18,090 nt of DNA from Paraktedonobacter sp035294465. GTDB taxonomy: Bacteria; Chloroflexota; Ktedonobacteria; Ktedonobacterales; Ktedonobacteraceae. Positions 7,919-15,836 of this stretch are shown one piece after another. Position 1 is the first letter of the stretch. Each line of letters opens with the position of its first letter. The DNA lies in assembly GCA_035294465.1 (NCBI GenBank), contig DATGKW010000245.1:1-18090 (forward strand), given 5' to 3'. The notes under the pieces were generated by a model. It was not told the DNA's origin. It made no database searches and saw only the letters and a program-made list of their open reading frames with translations. The translations under genes and the position numbers were made by a program.

Positions 7919-9913
7919 ATGCCGTTACCAACTCCGCAACTTGATGACCGGCATTTTCAAGATATCGTCGATCAGGCCAAGCTCTTGATCCCCCATTATT
8001 GTCGGGAATGGACAGATCATAATGTGAGCGATCCGGGCGTGACCTTAATCGAACTGTTTGCCTGGATGACCGATATGTTGCTCTACCGTGTCAATCAGGT
8101 TCCCGACAAAAACTATATCAAATTCATGGAGCTGCTGGGCATCTATCTGGAGGGACCGCGAGCCGCGACCGCCCCTATCACCTTCTATCTCTCCGCCGCG
8201 CAGCCTGCCGAAGTGACGATTCCGGCGGATACCGAGGTAGCGACGGTGCGGACCGAAACCAGCCCTGCCATTATCTTTACAACCGAGAGTCCCCTGACGA
8301 TTCGTCCGCCGATCCTCGTAGATACATTCACGCGCAATGCCAGCCAGCGTGATCGATGGATCAGGCATAATCTGCGCTCGGATAGCCTGCGGGCGCAGCG
8401 GATCCCCATGTTTCCGCCAAAGCCAGGGCCGGCCGATGCTTTTCTCATGGCCTTCGAGAACGATCTGAGCAATCATCTTCTGGCCCTCATTATCGATTGT
8501 GAGCGCGCAGGCGGGGCCGGAGTTGATCCGACGAAGCCGCCGCTGATCTGGCAAGTCTGGCAGGGCCGGGCATCGCGCTGGGTGGCCTGCGAGCTTGAGT
8601 ACGATGGGACAGGCGGTTTTAACGAGCCGGGTGAGATTGTCCTTCATCTGCCCCCGATGGAACGGGCTGAGTTCCAGGGCGTTAGAGCCTACTGGCTGCG
8701 CTGCCGGTTGACTGACGCGCAGTCCGGGCCGGGAGCCTACAAGGTTTCGCCGGTCCTGCGTCAGGTGCGGGCTGAGGCGCGCGGCGGCACGGTTAATGCC
8801 CGTCACGCGATCACGGTACGCGACGAGGTGTTAGGCCCCAGCGATGGCACGCCGGGCCAGGTCTTTCGGTTGCAGCACACGCCTGTTCTCTCTCTGGAAG
8901 CGCAACGCGATTTCCTGGTAGTGGAACCGCCAGGAGGCCAGCCGCAGGTCTGGCAGGAGGTGGAGGACTTTGCCGATTCTGGCCCGGATGATCGTCATTT
9001 TACCCTGGATAAACTGGATGGAACGCTGACGCTAGGGCCTTCGCTGCTTCAGCCGGATGGGCTAATCTGCCGCTTTGGGAGCGTCCCAGAAAAAGGCAGC
9101 TTGCTCGTTTTTAAGCGCTATCGCTACGGAGGTGGGGTAGCAGGTAATGTGTCTCAAGGAACGCTCAGCGTTTTGAAATCATCGATTCCTTATGTTGCGC
9201 ATGTGACCAATCGCAGCGCCGCCGTGGGAGGACGAGACGCGCAGAGCTTGGAGGATGCAAAGCTGCGCGCGCCGCAAAAGCTGCGCACACGCACACGCGC
9301 CGTCACCGCCGATGACTATGAATATCTGGCCTGCCAGGTTCCCCATGTGGCGCGTGCGCGTTGTCTGGCTCCTGGGGCGCAGCCGGGCGCGCGCGACGAT
9401 CCCCGGCCCGGCCAGGTCTTTGTGATTGTCCTGCCCCAGGTAGATGACCCCCAGGGGCCGTTTACGCCGGAGCAGCTCGTTCTCTCGGCCGAGTTGCGTA
9501 CGGCTGTGCTTGCGCATTTGCAGCCACGACGCTTGCTTGGGACCGCCTTAGAAGTCCATCAGCCTCAGTATATCTGGGTTTCGGTGCAGGCCGAACTGCG
9601 CGTCCATGAGCGCAGCGATCCCGCTCTGATCGAGGCGGTACAGCAGCAGGCCAATGAAGCGCTGCAACGTTACCTCAATCCCTTTATTGGTGGTCCACGC
9701 GGCGACGGCTGGCCGTTTGGACGTGCCCTCAATCGCTCGGAGCTTTATGGCGTACTCCAGCGCATTGAGTACGTTGAGTATGTAGAAAGCCTGAGCGTGA
9801 TTGTGAGTGAGTCGGGTGCGGCGGGCGGTCAAGCGGGCGCATCGCAGCAGACCGTGCAGATCCCGCGTCACGGGTTGGTTTGTTCGGGTCAGCATCAAGT
9901 GAAGGTACGCTAA
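7919..9913 (+). CDS. Baseplate J-like wedge protein (Afp11-like)
   Basis: A 664-aa large baseplate wedge component, of the putative baseplate assembly protein family related to phage gpJ/T4 gp6 (Afp11 in the Afp particle). The N-terminus carries the signature REWTDHNVSDPGVTLIELFA, then WMTDMLLYRVNQVPDKNYIK, followed by a FMELLGIYLEGPRAATAPIT segment. Beta-rich middle regions include FKRYRYGGGVAGNVSQGTLS. The C-terminal part has the J-like LRAPQKLRTRTRAVTADDYE segment and a terminal FGRALNRSELYGVLQRIEYV segment. Its length is typical for the family. Wedge proteins of this kind form the ring that holds the hub and carries other baseplate or fibre parts. The next gene starts one base after its stop, so the two are probably coupled. 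Confidence 0.93.
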   Translation: MPLPTPQLDDRHFQDIVDQAKLLIPHYCREWTDHNVSDPGVTLIELFAWMTDMLLYRVNQVPDKNYIKFMELLGIYLEGPRAATAPITFYLSAAQPAEVTIPADTEVATVRTETSPAIIFTTESPLTIRPPILVDTFTRNASQRDRWIRHNLRSDSLRAQRIPMFPPKPGPADAFLMAFENDLSNHLLALIIDCERAGGAGVDPTKPPLIWQVWQGRASRWVACELEYDGTGGFNEPGEIVLHLPPMERAEFQGVRAYWLRCRLTDAQSGPGAYKVSPVLRQVRAEARGGTVNARHAITVRDEVLGPSDGTPGQVFRLQHTPVLSLEAQRDFLVVEPPGGQPQVWQEVEDFADSGPDDRHFTLDKLDGTLTLGPSLLQPDGLICRFGSVPEKGSLLVFKRYRYGGGVAGNVSQGTLSVLKSSIPYVAHVTNRSAAVGGRDAQSLEDAKLRAPQKLRTRTRAVTADDYEYLACQVPHVARARCLAPGAQPGARDDPRPGQVFVIVLPQVDDPQGPFTPEQLVLSAELRTAVLAHLQPRRLLGTALEVHQPQYIWVSVQAELRVHERSDPALIEAVQQQANEALQRYLNPFIGGPRGDGWPFGRALNRSELYGVLQRIEYVEYVESLSVIVSESGAAGGQAGASQQTVQIPRHGLVCSGQHQVKVR

Positions 9914-9914
9914 C

Positions 9915-10859
9915 GTGTTAACGCAAACAGCCCAGTTGATTGTGCAATTGCAGGGGGCGGTTATCCAGACGGTTCCGCTCAATGTGCCAGTGCTGCGGAT
10001 TGGACGCGCACCGGAGAGCGGGCTTATGCTCGACAATCATATGATTTCGCGCAACCACGCTGAGATACGCAGCGGGCCACAGGGGGCCGTGCTCACTGAT
10101 CTGGGAAGTTCCAACGGGACCTTTATCGGCGACCAGCGCCTCTTGCCAAATCAGCCGCACCTGTTGACCGACGGAGCCAGTTTTCGCATTGGCCCCTACT
10201 TGTTGATTTATCGCGCTGCGGCGGAGCAGGAGCAGGGTCAGGAAGAGGACGAGGGGATGCTTCCTATTCCTGAGCAGGCAACCCTCCCGCCAGAAATTGC
10301 TGTGGAAGCTGCCCAGACGCGCAACCAGATAAGCCCGCTCCCCCGGCCTGAGCCTCCCGCGCCCAGGAAGCCCGAACGCGGTAGAAGCAGCCTCTATACG
10401 CGTTACCTGCCAGACATCTACCAGGAGAACGATTTCCTTCAGCGCTTCTTGTCTATTTTCGAGGATATCTGGGAGCCGTTAGAGCAGCGCCAGGATCATA
10501 TCGAAATGTACTTTGATCCGCGAACCTGCCCGGTTAGCTTTCTCCCCTGGCTGGCCAGTTGGCTGGACATACCGCTCAACCCGCACTGGCCTGAGGCTCG
10601 CAAGCGGCGCTTGTTGTCCCAGGCGATGGAATTGTATAGCTGGCGTGGCACTCTGTACGGGCTGGCGCGTATGATTGAAATCTGCACCGGCTTGACGCCG
10701 GAAATCACCGAGGTACTCTCAGAACCATTTGTGTTCCATGTCCGCATCACCCTCTCTTCTTCTCCTCCTGGCGAGGCTGTTGATCGCGCTTTGATAGAGG
10801 AGCTTATCCAGACGCATAAACCGGCCCATGCAGGCTACATATTGGAGGTCAGCAAATGA
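9915..10859 (+). CDS. FHA domain fused to phage tail protein I (baseplate)
   Basis: A 314-aa two-part protein. Residues about 5-100 are an FHA phosphothreonine-binding domain with all core residues visible: Gly30-Arg31, Ser45-Arg46 with His48 (ISRNHAEI), and Ser65-Ser66-Asn67-Gly68 (LGSSNGTF). An acidic and Pro-rich linker follows (about 101-156). Residues about 157-314 are a P2 gpI-like tail protein (SSLYTRYLPDIYQENDFLQR, FDPRTCPVSFLPWLASWLDI, RGTLYGLARMIEICTG). In P2-like tails gpI sits with gpJ at the baseplate, and here it follows the J-like gene by one base. It starts with GTG, with GAAGG about 9 bases upstream. Its stop overlaps the kinase ATG by four bases (ATGA). The fusion places a phospho-reader on the baseplate; which protein it reads is unknown. 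Confidence 0.9.
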   Translation: MLTQTAQLIVQLQGAVIQTVPLNVPVLRIGRAPESGLMLDNHMISRNHAEIRSGPQGAVLTDLGSSNGTFIGDQRLLPNQPHLLTDGASFRIGPYLLIYRAAAEQEQGQEEDEGMLPIPEQATLPPEIAVEAAQTRNQISPLPRPEPPAPRKPERGRSSLYTRYLPDIYQENDFLQRFLSIFEDIWEPLEQRQDHIEMYFDPRTCPVSFLPWLASWLDIPLNPHWPEARKRRLLSQAMELYSWRGTLYGLARMIEICTGLTPEITEVLSEPFVFHVRITLSSSPPGEAVDRALIEELIQTHKPAHAGYILEVSK

Positions 10860-13800
10860 CGGATTACATTGGTCAGACCGTTGGGCAGTATCGCATTGAG
10901 GCTTTGCTCGGCACGGGCGGTATGGGGCAGGTCTTTCGCGGGGTGCATAAGTTGCTCGACCGCCCGGCGGCCATCAAGGTTATGCAGGCCAACTTCGCTG
11001 CACGCCCTGATTTTCGCGCGCGCTTTCTTCAGGAGGCCAAAGCCGCGGCCGCGTTGCGCCATCCGAATATTGTCGAGATCTACGATTACGGCGACGAGAA
11101 CGGCATGCTCTTCCTGGTCATGGAGTTGATGAATGATGGCGCTTTGAGCGCTCTGATACGGCGTTCAGGCGGCCAGTTATTGCCATTGCCTCTTGTGCTC
11201 GACCTGTGTAGCCAGGTTGCCGAAGGGCTGGCCGCAGCTCACGCGATGCAGGTGGTTCATCGCGACATCAAGCCTGCTAATCTGCTGCTGCGCCGAATGC
11301 AGGGCACCCCGCCCGGTCGGGAGAAATACACGGTAAAAATCAACGATTTTGGCCTGGCGCGTTTGATGGAGGGTGGGGTTGAGACGGCGACCGGAGCGCC
11401 TATGGGGACGCTGGCCTATATGTCGCCCGAACAATGTATGGGCACCAGGCAGATCGATGGTCGTAGCGATCTGTACTCCCTGGGCGTGGTCATCTACGAA
11501 CTGGCGACCGGCTACCAGCCCTTTCAGATCAATGGCGTTACCGATGCGCTCTACAAGCATGTCAATGTTCCGCCGCCGCGCCCGCGTGAGATGCGCCCCG
11601 ACTTACCACCTGTGCTGGAGGAGATCATTCTGCGCTGCCTGGCTAAGAAGCCCGAAGATCGTTATGCCACGGGAACGACGCTCGCGGTTGCACTTCAGGG
11701 TGTGCTTGGCAATACCGATCCCACCGTGGCGTCCGCGACGCGGGCCCAGGGAGTGACCAGGACCACGTTTGAGCCGCTGGGCCAGACTGCGGCCGCGCCT
11801 GCGCCGCCTACGGTTTCGACGTTGCCCGGCTATTCGGATATGCCGCGAGTGCGCGTGGTGGATCAGAGCGGCCATACTCTCCAGGTAGTTGATGTAAAAC
11901 CCCAGGGGATCACGGTTGGTCGTCAGGATGGCAACGATATTGTCTTGCGTTCTCAGTCGGTTTCGCGCCAGCATTTGCGCATCAGCTGGGATGGCAAGCA
12001 GGTGATGGTGCAGGATCTGGGATCGAGCAACGGTACGGTTCTGGGGGATACGCGCCTGATGCCCCAGGTCAGTCAGGTCTGGGGAGAGCGACAGATGATT
12101 CGCCTGGGTTCGTTCTGGCTGCGCCTGGAGGGACCAGGCGCTCTCCAGACGCGAATAGAGCCGCCCGCGGCTCGTATGTCGTCCGGGGGCTATAGCGCCA
12201 CGACCGTTCCCGGGTCGGGACCTACCTATGTGTCGTCAGGTCCGCCATCGCTGGTCAACGAGCGCATTGGCCTCTCCGTGACGCCCAAGACATTGAGCAT
12301 TACACCCGGTCAGCCTGCCAATGTGCAGATAACGCTGACCAATTTAGGCTCGACGGTGGACTGGTTTACGCCGACGGTGGAAGGGGTGCCGCCTGAGTGG
12401 GTGCAGGGGGCCGGGCAGGAGGTCCAGCTCAATCCGGGTATGCAAGAGATGGCAAATCTGGTTATCACGGTCGCGCGTCAGCCGGCCAATCGCGCCAGAG
12501 AGTACCCGGTCATCATCCGGGCGCGCTCGCGCGAAGTACCCCAGGAATATAGCCAGACAAACGGCGTCTGGACGGTGCAGGCGTTTAAGGAGGAGGCTAT
12601 GCGTCTGGAACCCCGCCGGGCCAGTGGGCGGGGCAAAGCCTCTTACAACGTCTCGTTGTATAACGGTGGCAATACGGCCTCGCGCTATCAACTGAGTGGT
12701 GAGGATGATGAGCAAGCCCTTGAGTACCAGTTCCGCTTTAATCCGGTGGATCTGGATGCTGGCCAGGAGGCGCGTGTTCCCCTGCTGGTGCGCGGTCGCC
12801 GCCGCTTCATTGGTCAGCAGCAGCGTATGCCTTTCCAACTGCACGCAGGTCAGGTAGGCAGCCCTCCTGGCCAGACTGCGCCGGGAGAGTTTGTAAATAA
12901 GGCGCTGCTGCCTACCTGGATCGTACCGGCTTTCATGGCGTTTGTGCTGGTCGCCGGAGGTGTGCTGGGTTTGGTTTCGGGTCTGATACCCCGGCCAGGG
13001 TCAGCGGCGGTTGGTACTCCCACTCCCAATACTGGAGCGACGTTGACCGCACTGGTTCAGAATGGAGCGAATAGCGCAACCGTCTCCGCAGTCGGTTCCC
13101 AGGCGACGGCAACCGCTCAGGCCAATGCGAGTGCAACAGCGCAAGGTGGCAATGGCGCGACAGCGACTACTCAAGCCAACGCGACGGCAACCGCCCAGGC
13201 TAATGTCCCGCCTCCCACAGCCTCTACTATAAACGCGGTCGCGACCGGGCTAGGCGGTCCGATTGGGGAACAGTATGTAGCCAGCCAGGATAGCCTCTAC
13301 TTCGTTGAATACAGTGGCAAGCTTTCGGTGCTGCGTAATGTCAGCAGCGGCAGCCCATCGTATCAGGTCCTGGGCAGCGGCTATTCGGAGCTAGAGGATC
13401 TGTACGTTGCCTCCGATGGAGATACGGTGTACCTGACTGAGCGCGGTGGTACTCTGGATAGAGTCAGTCTGTCGGCCGGGGCTAACCGCAGTCAGGCTAC
13501 CATTATCGCCTCCGGTCTGGCGGCTCCGCAACAGCTCGCGGTAGACGAGGCCAACAATATAGCCTATGTGGCGGAGTTTAACGATGGAGGACCGACTGGC
13601 GATGTCGTGAGAGTGAACCTCAGCAATGGCTCGGTTACTCCTGTTTTGACGAATCTCCAGCATCCCATCGGCGTTTTGCTCTCGTCGGATGGCCAATCCC
13701 TTTATGTCACCGAGCAACTGAGTAACGGGAGTACGCATTTGAGCCGCTATAGCCTGGCAACCGGCAACGGGGCGCTGCTGGCGACTGGCAACGGAGGTCC

Positions 13801-14029
13801 TTACTTCTTCTTAAGCTGGGCCAATAGTAGTAAAACCGCTCTCTTAGTAACCGAGCGTTCCTCTGTCAATGATGTCTGGTATCTCGATCTCACCCAGGCT
13901 TCTCCTTCGCTTCATCTGGTGGCAACGACCGGGGCCAATCCCTCCGATGTGGTGGTAGCCTCGCATAATGGTTTCTTCCCTATGCTGGTCTGTGTGGCCG
14001 GTCCTGGAGAGATCGATCAATTGACGTAG
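10856..14029 (+). CDS. Membrane Ser/Thr kinase with FHA domain and C-terminal beta-propeller
   Basis: A 1057-aa PknB-type kinase. The kinase domain spans about 12-280: Gly loop GTGGMG (19-24), Lys41 in AIK, catalytic HRDIKPAN with Asp137, Asp164 in DFG, and an activation segment ending in GTLAYMSPE. All key residues are present, so it should be active. A low-complexity linker precedes an FHA domain (about 330-430; GRQDGND, VSRQHLRI, SSNG at 390-393). Two Ig-like beta regions follow (about 465-660; for example LSVTPKTLSITPGQPANVQI). One transmembrane helix lies at about 688-711 (WIVPAFMAFVLVAGGVLGLV). A Thr/Ala/Gln/Asn repeat linker leads to a C-terminal beta-propeller-like region (about 790-1057), probably outside the membrane. 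It overlaps the FHA-baseplate gene by 4 bases, so it is the last gene of the CIS operon and its likely regulator. Confidence 0.9.
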   Translation: MTDYIGQTVGQYRIEALLGTGGMGQVFRGVHKLLDRPAAIKVMQANFAARPDFRARFLQEAKAAAALRHPNIVEIYDYGDENGMLFLVMELMNDGALSALIRRSGGQLLPLPLVLDLCSQVAEGLAAAHAMQVVHRDIKPANLLLRRMQGTPPGREKYTVKINDFGLARLMEGGVETATGAPMGTLAYMSPEQCMGTRQIDGRSDLYSLGVVIYELATGYQPFQINGVTDALYKHVNVPPPRPREMRPDLPPVLEEIILRCLAKKPEDRYATGTTLAVALQGVLGNTDPTVASATRAQGVTRTTFEPLGQTAAAPAPPTVSTLPGYSDMPRVRVVDQSGHTLQVVDVKPQGITVGRQDGNDIVLRSQSVSRQHLRISWDGKQVMVQDLGSSNGTVLGDTRLMPQVSQVWGERQMIRLGSFWLRLEGPGALQTRIEPPAARMSSGGYSATTVPGSGPTYVSSGPPSLVNERIGLSVTPKTLSITPGQPANVQITLTNLGSTVDWFTPTVEGVPPEWVQGAGQEVQLNPGMQEMANLVITVARQPANRAREYPVIIRARSREVPQEYSQTNGVWTVQAFKEEAMRLEPRRASGRGKASYNVSLYNGGNTASRYQLSGEDDEQALEYQFRFNPVDLDAGQEARVPLLVRGRRRFIGQQQRMPFQLHAGQVGSPPGQTAPGEFVNKALLPTWIVPAFMAFVLVAGGVLGLVSGLIPRPGSAAVGTPTPNTGATLTALVQNGANSATVSAVGSQATATAQANASATAQGGNGATATTQANATATAQANVPPPTASTINAVATGLGGPIGEQYVASQDSLYFVEYSGKLSVLRNVSSGSPSYQVLGSGYSELEDLYVASDGDTVYLTERGGTLDRVSLSAGANRSQATIIASGLAAPQQLAVDEANNIAYVAEFNDGGPTGDVVRVNLSNGSVTPVLTNLQHPIGVLLSSDGQSLYVTEQLSNGSTHLSRYSLATGNGALLATGNGGPYFFLSWANSSKTALLVTERSSVNDVWYLDLTQASPSLHLVATTGANPSDVVVASHNGFFPMLVCVAGPGEIDQLT
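13103..13205 (+). repeat. Direct repeats encoding a Thr/Ala/Gln/Asn linker
   Basis: Two 25-base direct copies (13103-13127 and 13181-13205, two differences) lie inside the kinase gene with a related stretch between them. Both encode ATATAQAN (residues 750-757 and 776-783). They form the flexible linker between the transmembrane helix and the propeller; such repeats can change copy number by slippage. Confidence 0.8.
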
Positions 14030-14052
14030 ATCCCTCGCTAACATGGGTCCTT

Positions 14053-14099
14053 CTCCAGGATGGAGCGACGCGCCTTGCATGCGTCGCTCCATCCTGGAG
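14053..14099. terminator. Perfect 19-bp inverted repeat between convergent genes
   Basis: CTCCAGGATGGAGCGACGC (14053-14071) is followed by a 9-base loop and its exact reverse complement (14081-14099). It starts 23 bases after the kinase stop and ends 77 bases before the stop of the convergent regulator gene. A run of T does not follow on either strand, so it is not a classical intrinsic terminator; the stem is very stable and the position fits a bidirectional stop or an RNA-end protector. Confidence 0.6.
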
Positions 14100-14176
14100 G
14101 CGTTATTCGTGGCTTGATTGGGTTGCATATCACCGGTCTCTGCCTGCTTTGCGCCTTGAGTCTGTAAAGTAGCTTG

Positions 14177-15400
14177 CTATGAGATATCACCTTGTATAAT
14201 TGCCTGCAATAGCTGCTGTGTTTCCGGCATCGGCTGGATTCCCAGATCTTCGGCGAGGGCCTGCTGGCATTGTTGATAGCGGCGCAGGGCCTCGTTGCGC
14301 CTGCCGGTCGCAGCCAGCGCTCGCATCAGTTGCCGATAGGCTTCTTCGTCGCTGCGGTCGATTTTGAGGATCGCCGATGCCCAGGTGAGCGCCATCTCAT
14401 AGTCGCCATTTGCCAGGGAGTAATCAGCCAGCCAGCCGCACATAGCGAGATAGGCTCTGGTTGATTCCTCGCGGACCAGGAACGACCATTCAGCGTAGAG
14501 GTCTTCCATCAGCAAAGGACCTGTATAGAGTTTACAGGCTTGTTCGTAATAATCAGCCGTAGCGGGGGCGGCGCAGGCTTGCTGGCCTGCCTGGTAGAGC
14601 CTGTGAAACTCGGCGCTATCGATGTGAAGCTCGACCGCGGGATTGAGTTGGTAGGTGCGGTCTTTGCAGAGGATATAGCCCCCGCCGGGGGCCTGTACAT
14701 GCTCGCGATTGAGCGAGCAGCGCAGCGCGCTTACAGCCACCTGAAGTTTGTGGCGGGCAATCTCGGTCTCTTCTTCAGGCCAGAGATCATTCATGAGGGT
14801 GTCTATTGTCGCCTGGTGCCCCGGACAGACTGCCAGGTAGCGTAGGATGGCCTGTCCTTTGTTGTTGCGACACAGCTCGATCAGCGGTCCATCAACGCCA
14901 AAGCGCCGGGCCGTAAAGTGTCCGAAACATTTGAGATAAAGAGGCGGAAGTGGACCGGCATCGGTTGAGCCCGCCAGATAGGATAGAGGCGCCTCCGGCA
15001 GAGGTGTGGTAGGGTGAAGAGTCGTGGACAGGCTTAGTACCCGAGGGGATGGGCAATCCACGAACGTCGAGGCCGCCCTACAGCTTTTCAGGAGCGTGCT
15101 GACTGCCTCGCTGTGCGCCTGCCAGACCTGCTCGGCGGCGGCAAAGCGCCTGCACGCTTCCTGGAGGAGTTGTTCCGCGTGTAGATAGCCAGCGCTGGCC
15201 TCTTGTAGAGCATCGAGCGCACGTCCAAGCCCGGCCTCTTCGGCTGAAAGCAAGAAGCGAATCTGACGCAGTATTTCAAGTCCTTCGGTGACGCGTCCCT
15301 GCGCCAGGCAAAATAATCCGTGCTCAATACTACTGAACGGTGAGGAAAACTCTCTTTGCTGGTCTGGAGTCGCAGAGCCAGATGGACGGAACAAAACCAT
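14177..15400 (-). CDS. SARP-type (BTAD) transcriptional activator
   Basis: A 407-aa regulator. Residues 1 to about 150 are mostly helical with no family that I recognise (HAEQLLQEACRRFAAAEQVW). Residues about 154-255 are an OmpR-like winged helix (LYLKCFGHFTARRFGVDGPL, NKGQAILRYLAVCPGHQATI, and a KLQVAVSALRCSLN recognition-helix region). Residues about 258-400 are the bacterial transcriptional activator domain, TPR-like (ELHIDSAEFHRLYQAGQQAC, YTGPLLMEDLYAEW, RSDEEAYRQLMRALAATGRR). This is the SARP/BTAD architecture, common in Streptomyces and in Chloroflexota. The ATG at 15400 has AGGAGG 10 bases upstream on the minus strand. It converges on the CIS operon and could control it or the cellulase; nothing in the sequence decides which. 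Confidence 0.88.
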   Translation of the reverse strand: MVLFRPSGSATPDQQREFSSPFSSIEHGLFCLAQGRVTEGLEILRQIRFLLSAEEAGLGRALDALQEASAGYLHAEQLLQEACRRFAAAEQVWQAHSEAVSTLLKSCRAASTFVDCPSPRVLSLSTTLHPTTPLPEAPLSYLAGSTDAGPLPPLYLKCFGHFTARRFGVDGPLIELCRNNKGQAILRYLAVCPGHQATIDTLMNDLWPEEETEIARHKLQVAVSALRCSLNREHVQAPGGGYILCKDRTYQLNPAVELHIDSAEFHRLYQAGQQACAAPATADYYEQACKLYTGPLLMEDLYAEWSFLVREESTRAYLAMCGWLADYSLANGDYEMALTWASAILKIDRSDEEAYRQLMRALAATGRRNEALRRYQQCQQALAEDLGIQPMPETQQLLQAIIQGDIS

Positions 15401-15836
15401 TTTTCTCCAACCTCCTACTGTACCTATTCACTTTGTATAACGGAGCAGAAGTATTGAGTTCTCTCCAGAGATGCCTTCGACCGGCAAAGTCACAATTTTT
15501 ACCGGCCCGATTTTCCAAACACTGCTATATACCAAAGAGACGCCAGAGAACCTCCTTTTTGGGAGGCGTATTACGGGGGTTGCCTTGTTCGCGCACTCTG
15601 GCTTATTGTGTGGCGACCTTTTGATGGGAAGGGCAAAGCAGCGGTGACAGGGATCGGTCGAGGGAGATGAAATCAGGTGGTGGTATGCGGCAAGACTTCC
15701 CAGGCGAATGTATCGATAGTGCCTGGGAAGTCTTCGCGGTCTGCCCGCAAACGGTCTGCGGAATAACTGGCTTGCTGTGCCACCTACTCAAGCTCTGTGT
15801 GAGAGGAAGAGGCAGCATTTGCCCCGCGAACTGTTC
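15401..15836. other. Intergenic region without a convincing gene
   Basis: This 436-base stretch lies between the start of the SARP gene and the end of the cellulase gene, both on the minus strand, so it must hold the SARP promoter and the cellulase 3' end. The SARP ribosome site is at 15411-15416. I see no clear -10/-35 pair. Weak structure is present: CCTCC/GGAGG around 15551-15566, and the 14-bp inverted repeat at 15692-15734. The short ORFs here look like chance. Confidence 0.6.
15692..15734. terminator. 14-bp inverted repeat downstream of the cellulase gene
   Basis: AAGACTTCCCAGGC (15692-15705) is followed by a 15-base spacer and its exact reverse complement (15721-15734). It lies about 100 bases past the cellulase stop codon on its strand and could end that transcript. 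Neither side has a run of T, and the loop is long, so a protein-binding site or mobile-element relic is also possible. Confidence 0.4.

Noticed and set aside
8045..8806. 253-aa minus-strand ORF opposite the J-like gene
   Set aside because: It is a shadow of a strongly supported baseplate gene; its composition is Arg/His-rich and protein-like motifs are absent.
13103..13205. Repeat block considered as a CRISPR or mobile-element signal
   Set aside because: The copies are in frame, encode a simple linker, and lack regular spacers, so they are coding low-complexity repeats.
15340..15624. 94-aa plus-strand ORF overlapping the SARP start
   Set aside because: It covers the SARP ribosome site and start codons on the opposite strand, has odd composition and no ribosome site.
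15603..15818. 71-aa minus-strand ORF between SARP and cellulase
   Set aside because: It spans the 14-bp inverted repeat and has no ribosome site or family likeness.
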